Shown here: positions 6,052-12,130 of the stretch, piece by piece
Layout of the letters: each line of letters opens with the position of its first letter
How positions within the stretch are numbered: position 1 is the first letter of the stretch
Origin: Betaproteobacteria bacterium
GTDB taxonomy: Bacteria > Pseudomonadota > Gammaproteobacteria > Burkholderiales > Usitatibacteraceae
NCBI GenBank assembly: GCA_003105245.1
Contig: PQAI01000250.1
Coordinates: 22,424-34,553, forward strand
DNA: 12,130 bases
Direction: 5' to 3'
Translations under genes and position numbers: made by a program
Notes under the pieces: model-generated
Databases searched by the model: none
The model's input: only the letters and a program-made list of their open reading frames with translations
What the model was told of the DNA's origin: nothing

Positions 6052-8640
6052 ATGAGGAAGCGTGTGCAGCCTGCGAAGAATGTGTCGGAAAACCGGATGC
6101 GAGTCCTGTCGCTCGCGTTGGTCCAAGCCCTGAGCGCCGGAGCCGTGGCGAGCCTCGCCACGACGGCGGTGCATGCGCAGTCCGCCGAGAAGGTCGAGAA
6201 GATCGAGATCACGGGTTCCCGCGTGAAGCGCGCGGACGCCGAAGGCGCCCTGCCCGTGACCGTCATCGGCCGCGAGGAGCTGGAGGCGAGCGGCAACAAC
6301 ACCGTGGCGGAAGTGATGCGCAACGTCACCTTCACCAACGCCGGCAACTTCCGTCCCCAGTCGGGCAGCTCCGCCCAGGGCTTCTCGGAAGTGAACCTGC
6401 GCGGCCTCGGCAGCCGCCGCACCCTGGTGCTCATCGACGGCAAGCGCATCGCCAAGTCGCCGATGGTCGGCGACGCGGTCGACATGAACTCCGTGCCGCT
6501 CGCCGCGGTGGAGCGCATCGAGATCCTGACCGACGGCGCCTCCGCCATCTACGGCTCGGAAGCCATCGGCGGCGTGGTGAACATCATCCTGCGCAAGAAC
6601 TTCGACGGCGTGGCGGTGAGCGTCGGCGGCACCCGCGTGTCCCTGCCGAAGGAAGGCGGCGACCGCCAGGAAGCCAGCGCCATCATGGGCATGTCGGGCG
6701 ACAAGGGCCGCTTCCTGCTCGGCGCCAACACCACCCAGCGCGACATCATCTTCCAGCGCGACGCCTACGGCACCGCCGGCAACCGCGGCGCCTCGTCCTT
6801 CTCGAACAACTACTTCGCCTCCCCCGGCCTCGGCGGCTTCATCGCCCCTGTTCCCGGCGGCTGCACGAACCCCAACTTCTACATCGCGGGTGGCCGCTGC
6901 CGCTACGACTTCGCGACCGTCGCCGCCGACGAGGCCGAAGTCAACACGAAGAGCTTCTTCGCCCGCGGCGAGTACAACGTGAGCGCCGACTGGACGGCGT
7001 ACATGACGACCAACGTCACCACCACGGAGACGTTCGGCCGCTACGCCCCGGTTCCGGGCGAGCTGCGCATCTTCCCGGGCAGCCCGGCGCACCCGTGGTC
7101 CGACGGCTTCCCGGACCCGTCCCTGCGCACCCGCGTGGCTCCCGACCAGACGATCTACCTGGGCCACCGCTTCGCTGCCGGCGGCGCGCGCGACACGACG
7201 ACCGAATCGACCCTGTACGACACGCTCTTCGCCTTCAAGGGCCGCGCCTGGAACGCGGACTGGGACCTCGGCCTTCGCAAGTCGACCAACAAGTACAACG
7301 AGGTGGGCCGCGGCTTCGTCATCCAGACGCTCGCCGAGCAGGCGATCATGGAAGGCCGCTACAACGTCTTCAACCCGGCCTCCACGCCGGCCGACGTGAT
7401 CGCGTCGTTCACGCACACGACGGGCCGCACGGGCCTCTTCGACACGACCGAGCAGTTCGTCAACGCGACCTTCGACGTCTTCAAGATGAGCGGCGGCGCC
7501 GCCCGCCTGTTCGTCGGCGCGGAGCACCGCAAGGAAGTCTACGAGGACCTCTACGACTCGCTGTCGGAAGGCGGCGTGGTGCTGGGCAGCTCCGGCAACT
7601 CGGCGGCCGGCACCCGCAAGGTCACCTCCTACACGGGCGAGCTGGTGATGCCGATCACCAAGCAGCTCGAGGCGTCGCTCGCCCTGCGCTACGACAAGTA
7701 CTCCGACTACGGCAACGACACCTCGCCCAAGGCCTCGGTGCGCTACCAGCCGACGAAGAACCTGACGCTGCGCGCCTCCTACGGCGAGGGCTTCGCCGCC
7801 CCGACGCTGCCGCAGCTCTCCGCGAAGCCGGCGTTCTCGGCCGACTCCATCGTCGACACGCGCCACTGCCTCGCGGACGGCAACTCGGCCGCGGACTGCG
7901 CGGACCGCCCGTCGTTCCAGATCAACGGCCTCGTGATCTCCAACCCGGCCCTGACCTCGGAGCACTCCAAGCAGTGGTCCGCGGGCTTCGCCTGGGACGT
8001 GACCCCGTCGGTCAGCCTCAAGGCCGACCTGTGGGACACGAAGATCGAGGACGTGATCGTGAACGTCTCCGCGCAGGAGATCGTGAACCGCGACAACGGC
8101 GACAGCCCGTTCGCGATCCCGTCCGGCCTGTCGATCACGCGTGACGCCACCGGGTTCATCACCCAGATCGTGCGCGGCGCCACCAACGAGGGCACGCTGC
8201 AGCAGCGCGGCATCGACGCGAGCGCCTCGTTCGGCCCGTTCAGCCTCGGCAAGTACGGCACCTACCGCAGCGAGCTGACCTGGTCGCGCATGCTGGACGC
8301 CAAGAGCAACGGCGTTCCCTTCGACGGCATCTTCGGCTTCCCGAAGGACCGCGGCCTGTGGCACAACAGCTGGAAGATGGGCCCGGTGGACTTCACCTGG
8401 AACATCAACTACATCGGCAAGCACGGCGACGAGAACATCGGTTACGCGGGCGGTTACGCCACGCATGACCTGCAGCTCGCCTGGCACACGCCGGTCAAGG
8501 GCCTGAAGGCGGTCATCGGCGCCAACAACGCGACCGAGAAGAAGCCGCCCCTGGTGACGGACGACACGCGTCCCTTCGACTACGACCTGTACGACGGCTA
8601 CGGACGCCAGGCGTACATGCGCGTGGAGATGAAGTGGTAG
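6052..8640 (+). CDS. TonB-dependent outer-membrane receptor, substrate unknown
   Basis: This is a ligand-gated outer-membrane transporter of 862 residues, powered by TonB-ExbB-ExbD. A signal peptide with a long basic n-region (1-17) and hydrophobic core (18-40) ends at AVHA, with cleavage expected after Ala42. A TonB-box-like KIEIT is at about 50-54, followed by GSRVKR. The plug (about 65-190) has PVTVIGREELEASG, NLRGLGSRRTLVLIDGKR (115-132), VERIEILTDGASAIYGSEAI (153-172) and GGVVNIILR. The rest is a 22-strand-type barrel of alternating aromatic strands, with the late block NLTLRASYGEGFAAPTLPQL and a C-terminal aromatic Trp. Two Cys pairs, C271/C283 and C606/C616, sit in likely extracellular loops. 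Codons are very strongly C-ending, which fits high expression. A tonB-exbB-exbD operon lies 1.3 kb downstream, so partnership is plausible but not proven. The clade includes many proteobacterial receptors of unknown substrate; iron, cobalamin, peptide or glycan uptake cannot be separated here. Confidence 0.95.
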   Translation: MRKRVQPAKNVSENRMRVLSLALVQALSAGAVASLATTAVHAQSAEKVEKIEITGSRVKRADAEGALPVTVIGREELEASGNNTVAEVMRNVTFTNAGNFRPQSGSSAQGFSEVNLRGLGSRRTLVLIDGKRIAKSPMVGDAVDMNSVPLAAVERIEILTDGASAIYGSEAIGGVVNIILRKNFDGVAVSVGGTRVSLPKEGGDRQEASAIMGMSGDKGRFLLGANTTQRDIIFQRDAYGTAGNRGASSFSNNYFASPGLGGFIAPVPGGCTNPNFYIAGGRCRYDFATVAADEAEVNTKSFFARGEYNVSADWTAYMTTNVTTTETFGRYAPVPGELRIFPGSPAHPWSDGFPDPSLRTRVAPDQTIYLGHRFAAGGARDTTTESTLYDTLFAFKGRAWNADWDLGLRKSTNKYNEVGRGFVIQTLAEQAIMEGRYNVFNPASTPADVIASFTHTTGRTGLFDTTEQFVNATFDVFKMSGGAARLFVGAEHRKEVYEDLYDSLSEGGVVLGSSGNSAAGTRKVTSYTGELVMPITKQLEASLALRYDKYSDYGNDTSPKASVRYQPTKNLTLRASYGEGFAAPTLPQLSAKPAFSADSIVDTRHCLADGNSAADCADRPSFQINGLVISNPALTSEHSKQWSAGFAWDVTPSVSLKADLWDTKIEDVIVNVSAQEIVNRDNGDSPFAIPSGLSITRDATGFITQIVRGATNEGTLQQRGIDASASFGPFSLGKYGTYRSELTWSRMLDAKSNGVPFDGIFGFPKDRGLWHNSWKMGPVDFTWNINYIGKHGDENIGYAGGYATHDLQLAWHTPVKGLKAVIGANNATEKKPPLVTDDTRPFDYDLYDGYGRQAYMRVEMKW

Positions 8641-8664
8641 GCTGACGCGCAGTCAGGCAATGCG

Positions 8665-8694
8665 GGAAAGGGGGCTTCGGCCCCCTTTCCTTTT
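8665..8694 (+). terminator. Intrinsic terminator after the receptor gene
   Basis: GGAAAGGGGGC (8665-8675) pairs perfectly with GCCCCCTTTCC (8680-8690) around a TTCG loop, and TTTT follows. It is an 11-bp stem with a stable UUCG tetraloop, 24 nt after the receptor stop. The methyltransferase gene converges from the right and stops at 8703. The stem may also help end that transcript, but no T-run follows on the minus strand. Confidence 0.9.
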
Positions 8695-8702
8695 GGCGCG
8701 TC

Positions 8703-9719
8703 CTAGGCGGCGGAATTCGCGCGCAACGCCCAGCCCATGAGGTAGCCCGCCTCCTCGCGAAGCTCCTCCAGCGATGCCGGGCCGCCGAGCGCGGCCGCAA
8801 GCCGGTCGCGCAGCCCCTGCGCCTCCTCCGCCCCGAGCGCGTGCTCGCGCAGGTCGCGAAGGCGCGTCTCCGAGGCCGCCAGATCCGCGCGATAGTCCGC
8901 GAGCGCCGACGCCGCGGCCCGCGCGCCCTGGCGGCCGGCGATGGCCAGCAGGGACATCGCGGCCTCGCGCGCCTCGAAGAGAACGTCCGCCCCCTCCTTG
9001 CCGTCGCCCCGGGCCGCAAGCTCGTTCTGGACGGCATTGAAGCGCTCGCGCCCCGCGTTGGCCGCGGCGTCGCCCTGGAGCGTCGCCCGGCCCTGCGGCG
9101 TGGACGCGCGGGCCATGGGCTCCAGCATCGCGGCCGTCGCGTCGAGGAGGCCGCCCTCGCCCTGCAGCCAGGCGAGGTGCTCGAGCTCCAGCGCGGCCAC
9201 CTTCGCGGGCTGCCCCTGCGCGTGGTGAAGGACCATCGCGATGGCGCCCCGAGGCGAGCGCACGCGCAGCACCTCCGCGATGGCGCGGTCCAGGGGGGCG
9301 TACTCGATGCCGTACTGGCTCACGACGAGGTCGAACACCCCGTCGGCGAACGGCAGTGCCAGCGCATCCACGCCGCCGCGCACGTTCACCCGCGCCCGGT
9401 CGGTCGCCGGGAGGTCCCCCAGCCATTTCGGCCGCACGGGTGCGATGTCGACCGCGTCGCACCGCACCCCGGGTTCGTGGCGGCACGCGAGCAGCATCCG
9501 GGGAAGGACACCGTTGCCGGTGGCCACGTCCAGCACGCGGGCCACCGGCGGCAGGACCGCGAAGACCGGGCCCCAGAAGGCCGCGATGGCGCCTCCGTAG
9601 AGGTCACCGTAGGTGCCCAGGCAGGAATGGGAGGCGCCGCGGGCCCAGTAGCGCGACCATGCGCCGCGGCGGTCGTCGGGAGGTCGCTCCGTGCCGGCAC
9701 CCCCGCTTTCGTTACTCAA
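8703..9719 (-). CDS. Uncharacterised class I SAM-dependent methyltransferase
   Basis: The 338-residue product is a predicted cytoplasmic Rossmann-fold methyltransferase. SAM motif I is VLDVATGNG (62-70), an acidic residue closes the second strand (AVDI, Asp91), and LPFADGVFDLVVSQYGIEY (122-140) carries the post-II/motif-IV region. An N-terminal block with RYWARGASHSCLGTYGDLYG precedes motif I. The second half (about 165-338) is Ala/Leu/Glu/Arg-rich and probably helical, with no motif I recognise, so the target is unknown. The start is TTG (9719-9717) with GAGGAG 7 nt upstream; no in-frame ATG fits as well. It is a single-gene unit, convergent with the receptor gene and divergent from tonB. 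Nothing ties it to iron uptake except position. Confidence 0.85.
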   Translation of the reverse strand: MSNESGGAGTERPPDDRRGAWSRYWARGASHSCLGTYGDLYGGAIAAFWGPVFAVLPPVARVLDVATGNGVLPRMLLACRHEPGVRCDAVDIAPVRPKWLGDLPATDRARVNVRGGVDALALPFADGVFDLVVSQYGIEYAPLDRAIAEVLRVRSPRGAIAMVLHHAQGQPAKVAALELEHLAWLQGEGGLLDATAAMLEPMARASTPQGRATLQGDAAANAGRERFNAVQNELAARGDGKEGADVLFEAREAAMSLLAIAGRQGARAAASALADYRADLAASETRLRDLREHALGAEEAQGLRDRLAAALGGPASLEELREEAGYLMGWALRANSAA

Positions 9720-9726
9720 TGACGGT

Positions 9727-9732
9727 CTCCTC
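9727..9732 (-). promoter_or_regulatory. Ribosome binding site that fixes the TTG start of the methyltransferase
   Basis: GAGGAG on the minus strand ends 7 nt before the TTG at 9719. A strong, well-spaced site in front of a rare start codon supports that start. Confidence 0.75.
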
Positions 9733-9767
9733 GCTGACGGGAGCGAAAGGCCGCGCCCGGGTTACGG

Positions 9768-9797
9768 ATTATGCGGGCCGCTGGAAAATGGCGGCAA
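9768..9797 (-). promoter_or_regulatory. Candidate promoter for the methyltransferase gene
   Basis: The minus strand has TTGCCG (9797-9792), an 18-bp spacer and CATAAT (9773-9768, 5 of 6). It overlaps the -35 region of the plus-strand tonB promoter, so the two divergent promoters could interfere. Confidence 0.35.
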
Positions 9798-9810
9798 TGT
9801 TCAATATAAT
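9782..9810 (+). promoter_or_regulatory. Probable promoter of the tonB operon
   Basis: A perfect -10 TATAAT (9805-9810) with TGGAAA (9782-9787, 4 of 6 to TTGACA) 17 bp upstream. Transcription would start near 9817, leaving a leader of about 170 nt before tonB. I looked for a Fur-type GATAAT repeat over the promoter and did not see one. Confidence 0.6.
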
Positions 9811-9918
9811 CGCGGGTTTCCAAAACGGTCCCCCCTTCGCTTTCGCAATAGCGGCGCAATCGGCGGTAAGGGGAACAACATCCCGTGTGTCCGGAGTCGG
9901 CACGCGGCCCGCAAAACG

Positions 9919-9963
9919 GGCGGCCGCTGGGGCCGCCGCGACCGAAAGGCGCCGACGGGCGCC
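9919..9963 (+). promoter_or_regulatory. GC-rich hairpins in the tonB leader
   Basis: GGCGGCC (9919-9925) pairs with GGCCGCC (9931-9937) around a 5-nt loop. GGCGCC (9948-9953) pairs with GGCGCC (9958-9963) around GACG. The second ends 9 nt before the tonB ribosome site (GGAGGA, 9973-9978). They could shape translation of tonB, but hairpins arise readily in DNA of this composition. Confidence 0.35.
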
Positions 9964-9985
9964 CGAGGGAATGGAGGATGGCTTC

Positions 9986-10630
9986 ATGAGGGACTACAGG
10001 GAGACCCAGAAGAGCCCGGCAAAGCACATGCCGAGCATCGTCTTGGTCGGCCTCCTGCACTTGCTGGTGGGCTACGCGCTCGTGACCGGTCTCGCCCGCA
10101 AGGTGGTGGAGGTCATCAAGGCCCCCATCGAGACCAAGATCATCGAGGAGGTGAAGAAGCCCATCGAGGACACCCCTCCTCCCCCGCCGCCCAAGCTCGC
10201 GGCGCCGCCCCCGCCCTTCATCCCCCCGCCGGAAGTCAACATCGCCTCGCCGGTGCAGCAGCAGCCGACCATCACCACGGTCACCACCACCAAGCCGCCG
10301 CCGGGCCCGCCGCCGAAATACGTCCCCGCCCCGCCCGCCCCGCCGGTGTCGCAGGGCCCCGTCGTGCGCAAGAACGTGAAGCCCGTCGGCGAGATCGTGC
10401 GCCCGGTCTTCCCGCGCCAGGCCATCCGCGACGGCATCCAGGGGGGCAACGTGGTCGCGCACCTCGTGATCCGGCCCGACGGGACGGTCTCCGAGGTCCG
10501 CATCATCCGCGCCAAGCCGCCCCGCGTCTTCGACAAGGAGGTCATCCGGGCCCTGTCGCAGTGGCGCTTCGCCCCCGAGCCGGTGGGATTCATCGGCGAG
10601 GTGGACATCGACTTCAAGCTCGAGGACTAG
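9986..10630 (+). CDS. tonB: Energy transducer TonB
   Basis: TonB spans the periplasm, anchored in the inner membrane with ExbB-ExbD, and transmits proton-motive force to outer-membrane receptors. The protein is 214 residues, slightly shorter than E. coli TonB. A short cytoplasmic N-terminus is followed by one membrane helix (about 16-36) with His25 in LLHLLVG, comparable to the functional His in E. coli TonB. A Pro-rich periplasmic spacer (about 63-125) holds PPPPPP, PPPPFIPPP and PPPGPPP runs. The C-terminal TonB domain (about 138-214) shows RPVFPRQAIRDGIQGGNVV, IRPDGTVSEVRI, FDKEVIRALSQWRF. The ATG at 9986 follows GGAGGA by 7 nt; an in-frame ATG at 9971 has a worse site. It is the first gene of the operon, with exbB 55 nt downstream. 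Confidence 0.95.
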   Translation: MRDYRETQKSPAKHMPSIVLVGLLHLLVGYALVTGLARKVVEVIKAPIETKIIEEVKKPIEDTPPPPPPKLAAPPPPFIPPPEVNIASPVQQQPTITTVTTTKPPPGPPPKYVPAPPAPPVSQGPVVRKNVKPVGEIVRPVFPRQAIRDGIQGGNVVAHLVIRPDGTVSEVRIIRAKPPRVFDKEVIRALSQWRFAPEPVGFIGEVDIDFKLED

Positions 10631-10685
10631 GTAGTCCCCGGACCCGAATCACCGAAACTCACCAGGATTATTTGGAGGAACTGAC

Positions 10686-11552
10686 ATGCACCTGATCCGC
10701 CGACTGCCCGCGCTGCTCGCGGCCATCGTCCTCGCCTGCGCGCCGGCAGCGCCGCTGGTGTTCTCCACCGCGGCCCACGCGCAGGCGCCCGCCGCCGACG
10801 CGGCGAAGCCCGCCGAAGCCAAGCCCGCGGACGCGCCCAAGCCCCCGCCCGCGCCCCAGGCCTCCAAGGAAAAGGAGACGATCGAGAACCCCTACGGCCT
10901 CGAGGCCCTGTGGAAGCAGGGCGACTTCGTCTCCAAGGGCACGCTGATCATCCTGGTGATCATGTCGATGGGCTCCTGGTACATCATGTTCGTGAAGGTC
11001 TACGAGCAGTACAAGCTCTTCCGCGAGGCGGCCAAGGTGAAGGCCTCGTTCTGGTCCGCCGGCTCCGTGGCCGAGGGCGCGGCCGCGATGAAGGAAGGCA
11101 GCCCCTTCAAGTTCATCGCCGAGTCCGCGCTCGAGGCGCAGAAGCACCACGAGGGCAAGCTCCTCGAGACCATCGACTACAACGAGTGGGTCACCATGGG
11201 CATCCAGCGCGCCGTCGACAACGTCGCCTCCCGCCTGCAGGATGGCCTCGCCTTCCTCGCCACGGTGGGCTCCACGGCCCCGTTCGTGGGCCTCTTCGGC
11301 ACGGTGTGGGGCATCTACCACGCGCTCACCGCCATCGGCATCGCGGGCCAGGCCTCGATCGACAAGGTGGCCGGTCCCGTGGGCGAGGCGCTCATCATGA
11401 CCGCCTTCGGCCTCGCGGTCGCGGTTCCCGCGGTGCTCGCCTACAACTGGCTCGTGCGCCGCAACAAGGTCGCCCTCGAGCACCTGCGCGGGTACTCGGC
11501 CGACCTGCACCTCGTGATGGTGAGCGGCGGGACCAAGAAGGCGCGGGCGTAA
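10686..11552 (+). CDS. exbB: ExbB/TolQ/MotA-family proton channel protein with N-terminal extension
   Basis: ExbB forms the inner-membrane ring around ExbD that couples proton flow to TonB. The protein is 288 residues, longer than E. coli ExbB (244). The extra length is N-terminal: a signal-peptide-like segment (1-32, ending AHA) and an Ala/Pro/Lys-rich linker (about 33-64). Three membrane helices follow: about 84-103, 188-212 (STAPFVGLFGTVWGI) and 232-253 (GEALIMTAFGLAVAVPAVLAYN). Thr197, Glu234 and Thr239 correspond by motif to E. coli Thr148, Glu176 and Thr181. A large cytoplasmic part lies between helices 1 and 2. The start has GGAGGA 6 nt upstream. It is 4 nt before exbD. MotA and TolQ are relatives, but the tonB and exbD neighbours favour ExbB. 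Confidence 0.93.
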   Translation: MHLIRRLPALLAAIVLACAPAAPLVFSTAAHAQAPAADAAKPAEAKPADAPKPPPAPQASKEKETIENPYGLEALWKQGDFVSKGTLIILVIMSMGSWYIMFVKVYEQYKLFREAAKVKASFWSAGSVAEGAAAMKEGSPFKFIAESALEAQKHHEGKLLETIDYNEWVTMGIQRAVDNVASRLQDGLAFLATVGSTAPFVGLFGTVWGIYHALTAIGIAGQASIDKVAGPVGEALIMTAFGLAVAVPAVLAYNWLVRRNKVALEHLRGYSADLHLVMVSGGTKKARA

Positions 11553-11556
11553 GACC

Positions 11557-11988
11557 ATGGCGATGACCGTCGGCCAGGACGCCGAGCAGGACCAGGAGGT
11601 GATGGCGGCCATCAACACCACGCCCCTGGTGGACGTGATGCTGGTGCTGCTCATCATCTTCCTGATCACCATCCCGGTCGTCATCCAGCAGGTCCCGATG
11701 GAGCTGCCGAAGGAGCGCAACGTCCCGACGCAGACGAAGCCCGAGAACATCACGATCTCCATCAACAAGGATGGCGACGTCTTCTGGGGCATGGAGCAGG
11801 TGCCCGACTCGAAGGCGCTGTTCGAGAAGCTCAAGGTCGTGGCGATCCAGGACCCGCAGCCGGAGGTCCACGTCCGCGCCGACGAGAACACCCGCTACGA
11901 GTTCGTGGGCCGCGTGGTGGCCACCTGCCAGCGTGCCGCGATCCTCAAGATCGGCTTCATCACCGAGCCGCCCGCGCGCACGCTCTGA
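11557..11988 (+). CDS. exbD: ExbD/TolR-family biopolymer transport protein, first copy
   Basis: ExbD is the single-helix partner of ExbB whose membrane Asp carries the proton. The 143-residue protein matches the family length. It has a short cytoplasmic N-terminus, then INTTPLVDVMLVLLIIFLIT with the key Asp26 (E. coli Asp25), a membrane helix of about 24-44, and a periplasmic domain with ITISINKDGDVFWG and VHVRADENTRYEFVGRVV. The start is 4 nt after the exbB stop with no strong ribosome site close by, so coupled translation is likely. A second ATG lies two codons on (11563). A second exbD-like gene follows 29 nt downstream. Confidence 0.94.
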   Translation: MAMTVGQDAEQDQEVMAAINTTPLVDVMLVLLIIFLITIPVVIQQVPMELPKERNVPTQTKPENITISINKDGDVFWGMEQVPDSKALFEKLKVVAIQDPQPEVHVRADENTRYEFVGRVVATCQRAAILKIGFITEPPARTL

Positions 11989-12017
11989 AGCGCGCGCGAA
12001 CCGGAAAGGAAAGAAAC

Positions 12018-12130
12018 ATGGGAATGCAGGTCGGATCGGGCGGCAGCGGCGACCCCGACGTGATGGTGGACATCAACACCACGCCGCTCATCGACGTGAT
12101 GCTGGTGCTGCTGATCATGCTGATCATCAC
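12018..12130 (+). CDS. Second ExbD/TolR-family protein (cut by right window edge)
   Basis: Only 37 codons are present. The product begins MGMQVGSGGSGDPDVMVDIN and continues TTPLIDVMLVLLIMLIIT, the ExbD N-terminus and start of its membrane helix, with the key Asp again at 26. It differs from the first copy in the N-terminal tail (Gly/Ser-rich rather than acidic/Gln). The ATG has AAGGA 7 nt upstream, so it has its own ribosome site. Tandem exbD1-exbD2 genes after tonB-exbB are known in Xanthomonas, where the second copy has a distinct role; whether that holds here is inference. The 3' end and anything beyond it are outside the window. Confidence 0.9.
   Translation, partial: MGMQVGSGGSGDPDVMVDINTTPLIDVMLVLLIMLII

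Noticed and set aside
6031..8487. Minus-strand open frame of 818 codons opposite the receptor
   Set aside because: Shadow frame of a strongly codon-biased gene. The plus-strand receptor has a signal peptide, plug motifs, ribosome site and terminator.
9780..9820. Fur box over the tonB promoter
   Set aside because: The AT-rich stretch is explained by a -10 TATAAT. I see no 19-bp GATAATGATAATCATTATC-like palindrome.
1..12130. Mobile element, CRISPR array, toxin-antitoxin or defence system
   Set aside because: No transposase, terminal inverted repeats, spaced repeat array or small paired genes are visible. Every long coding region is assigned to a housekeeping, transport or methyltransferase gene.

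Overview
The window is high-GC bacterial DNA with strongly C/G-ending codons. It most likely comes from a betaproteobacterium or a close relative. The left half carries the conserved proteobacterial order rimP-nusA-infB-rbfA-truB. NusA has the E. coli-type 495-residue layout with two C-terminal helix-hairpin-helix repeats, which Gram-positive NusA lacks. The right half encodes an outer-membrane TonB-dependent receptor and a Ton energising complex, so the cell has a Gram-negative envelope. I cannot name the genus.

Layout. (1) Positions 1-5690, minus strand: a tightly packed housekeeping operon, read right to left as rimP, nusA, infB, rbfA, truB. Gaps are 4-25 nt, and truB runs off the left edge. 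Its products mature the 30S subunit (RimP, RbfA), control transcription elongation and antitermination (NusA), start translation (IF2) and make tRNA pseudouridine-55 (TruB). A likely extended -10 promoter and a short hairpin flanked by T-runs lie at the front of rimP. (2) Positions about 5700-6051: a non-coding divergent region of about 350 nt. It holds an AT-rich promoter stretch, a repeated 10-mer and two adjacent leader hairpins. (3) Positions 6052-8640, plus strand: a complete 862-residue TonB-dependent receptor, ending at a strong UUCG-loop terminator. (4) Positions 8703-9719, minus strand: an uncharacterised class I SAM-dependent methyltransferase with a TTG start. (5) Positions 9720-9985: a divergent promoter region with a perfect TATAAT and GC-rich leader hairpins. 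(6) Positions 9986-12130, plus strand: a tonB-exbB-exbD-exbD2 operon, with the last gene cut by the right edge.

The plus-strand genes fit together. ExbB and the two ExbD proteins would form the inner-membrane proton-driven motor. TonB would pass its energy across the periplasm to outer-membrane receptors, possibly including the one encoded 1.3 kb upstream. The receptor's substrate cannot be read from the sequence.

I found no mobile element, CRISPR array, tRNA or rRNA, and nothing that is clearly a new system. The most interesting items are the tandem exbD arrangement, the ExbB with a signal peptide and Ala/Pro/Lys-rich extension, and the structured leaders before rimP, the receptor gene and tonB.
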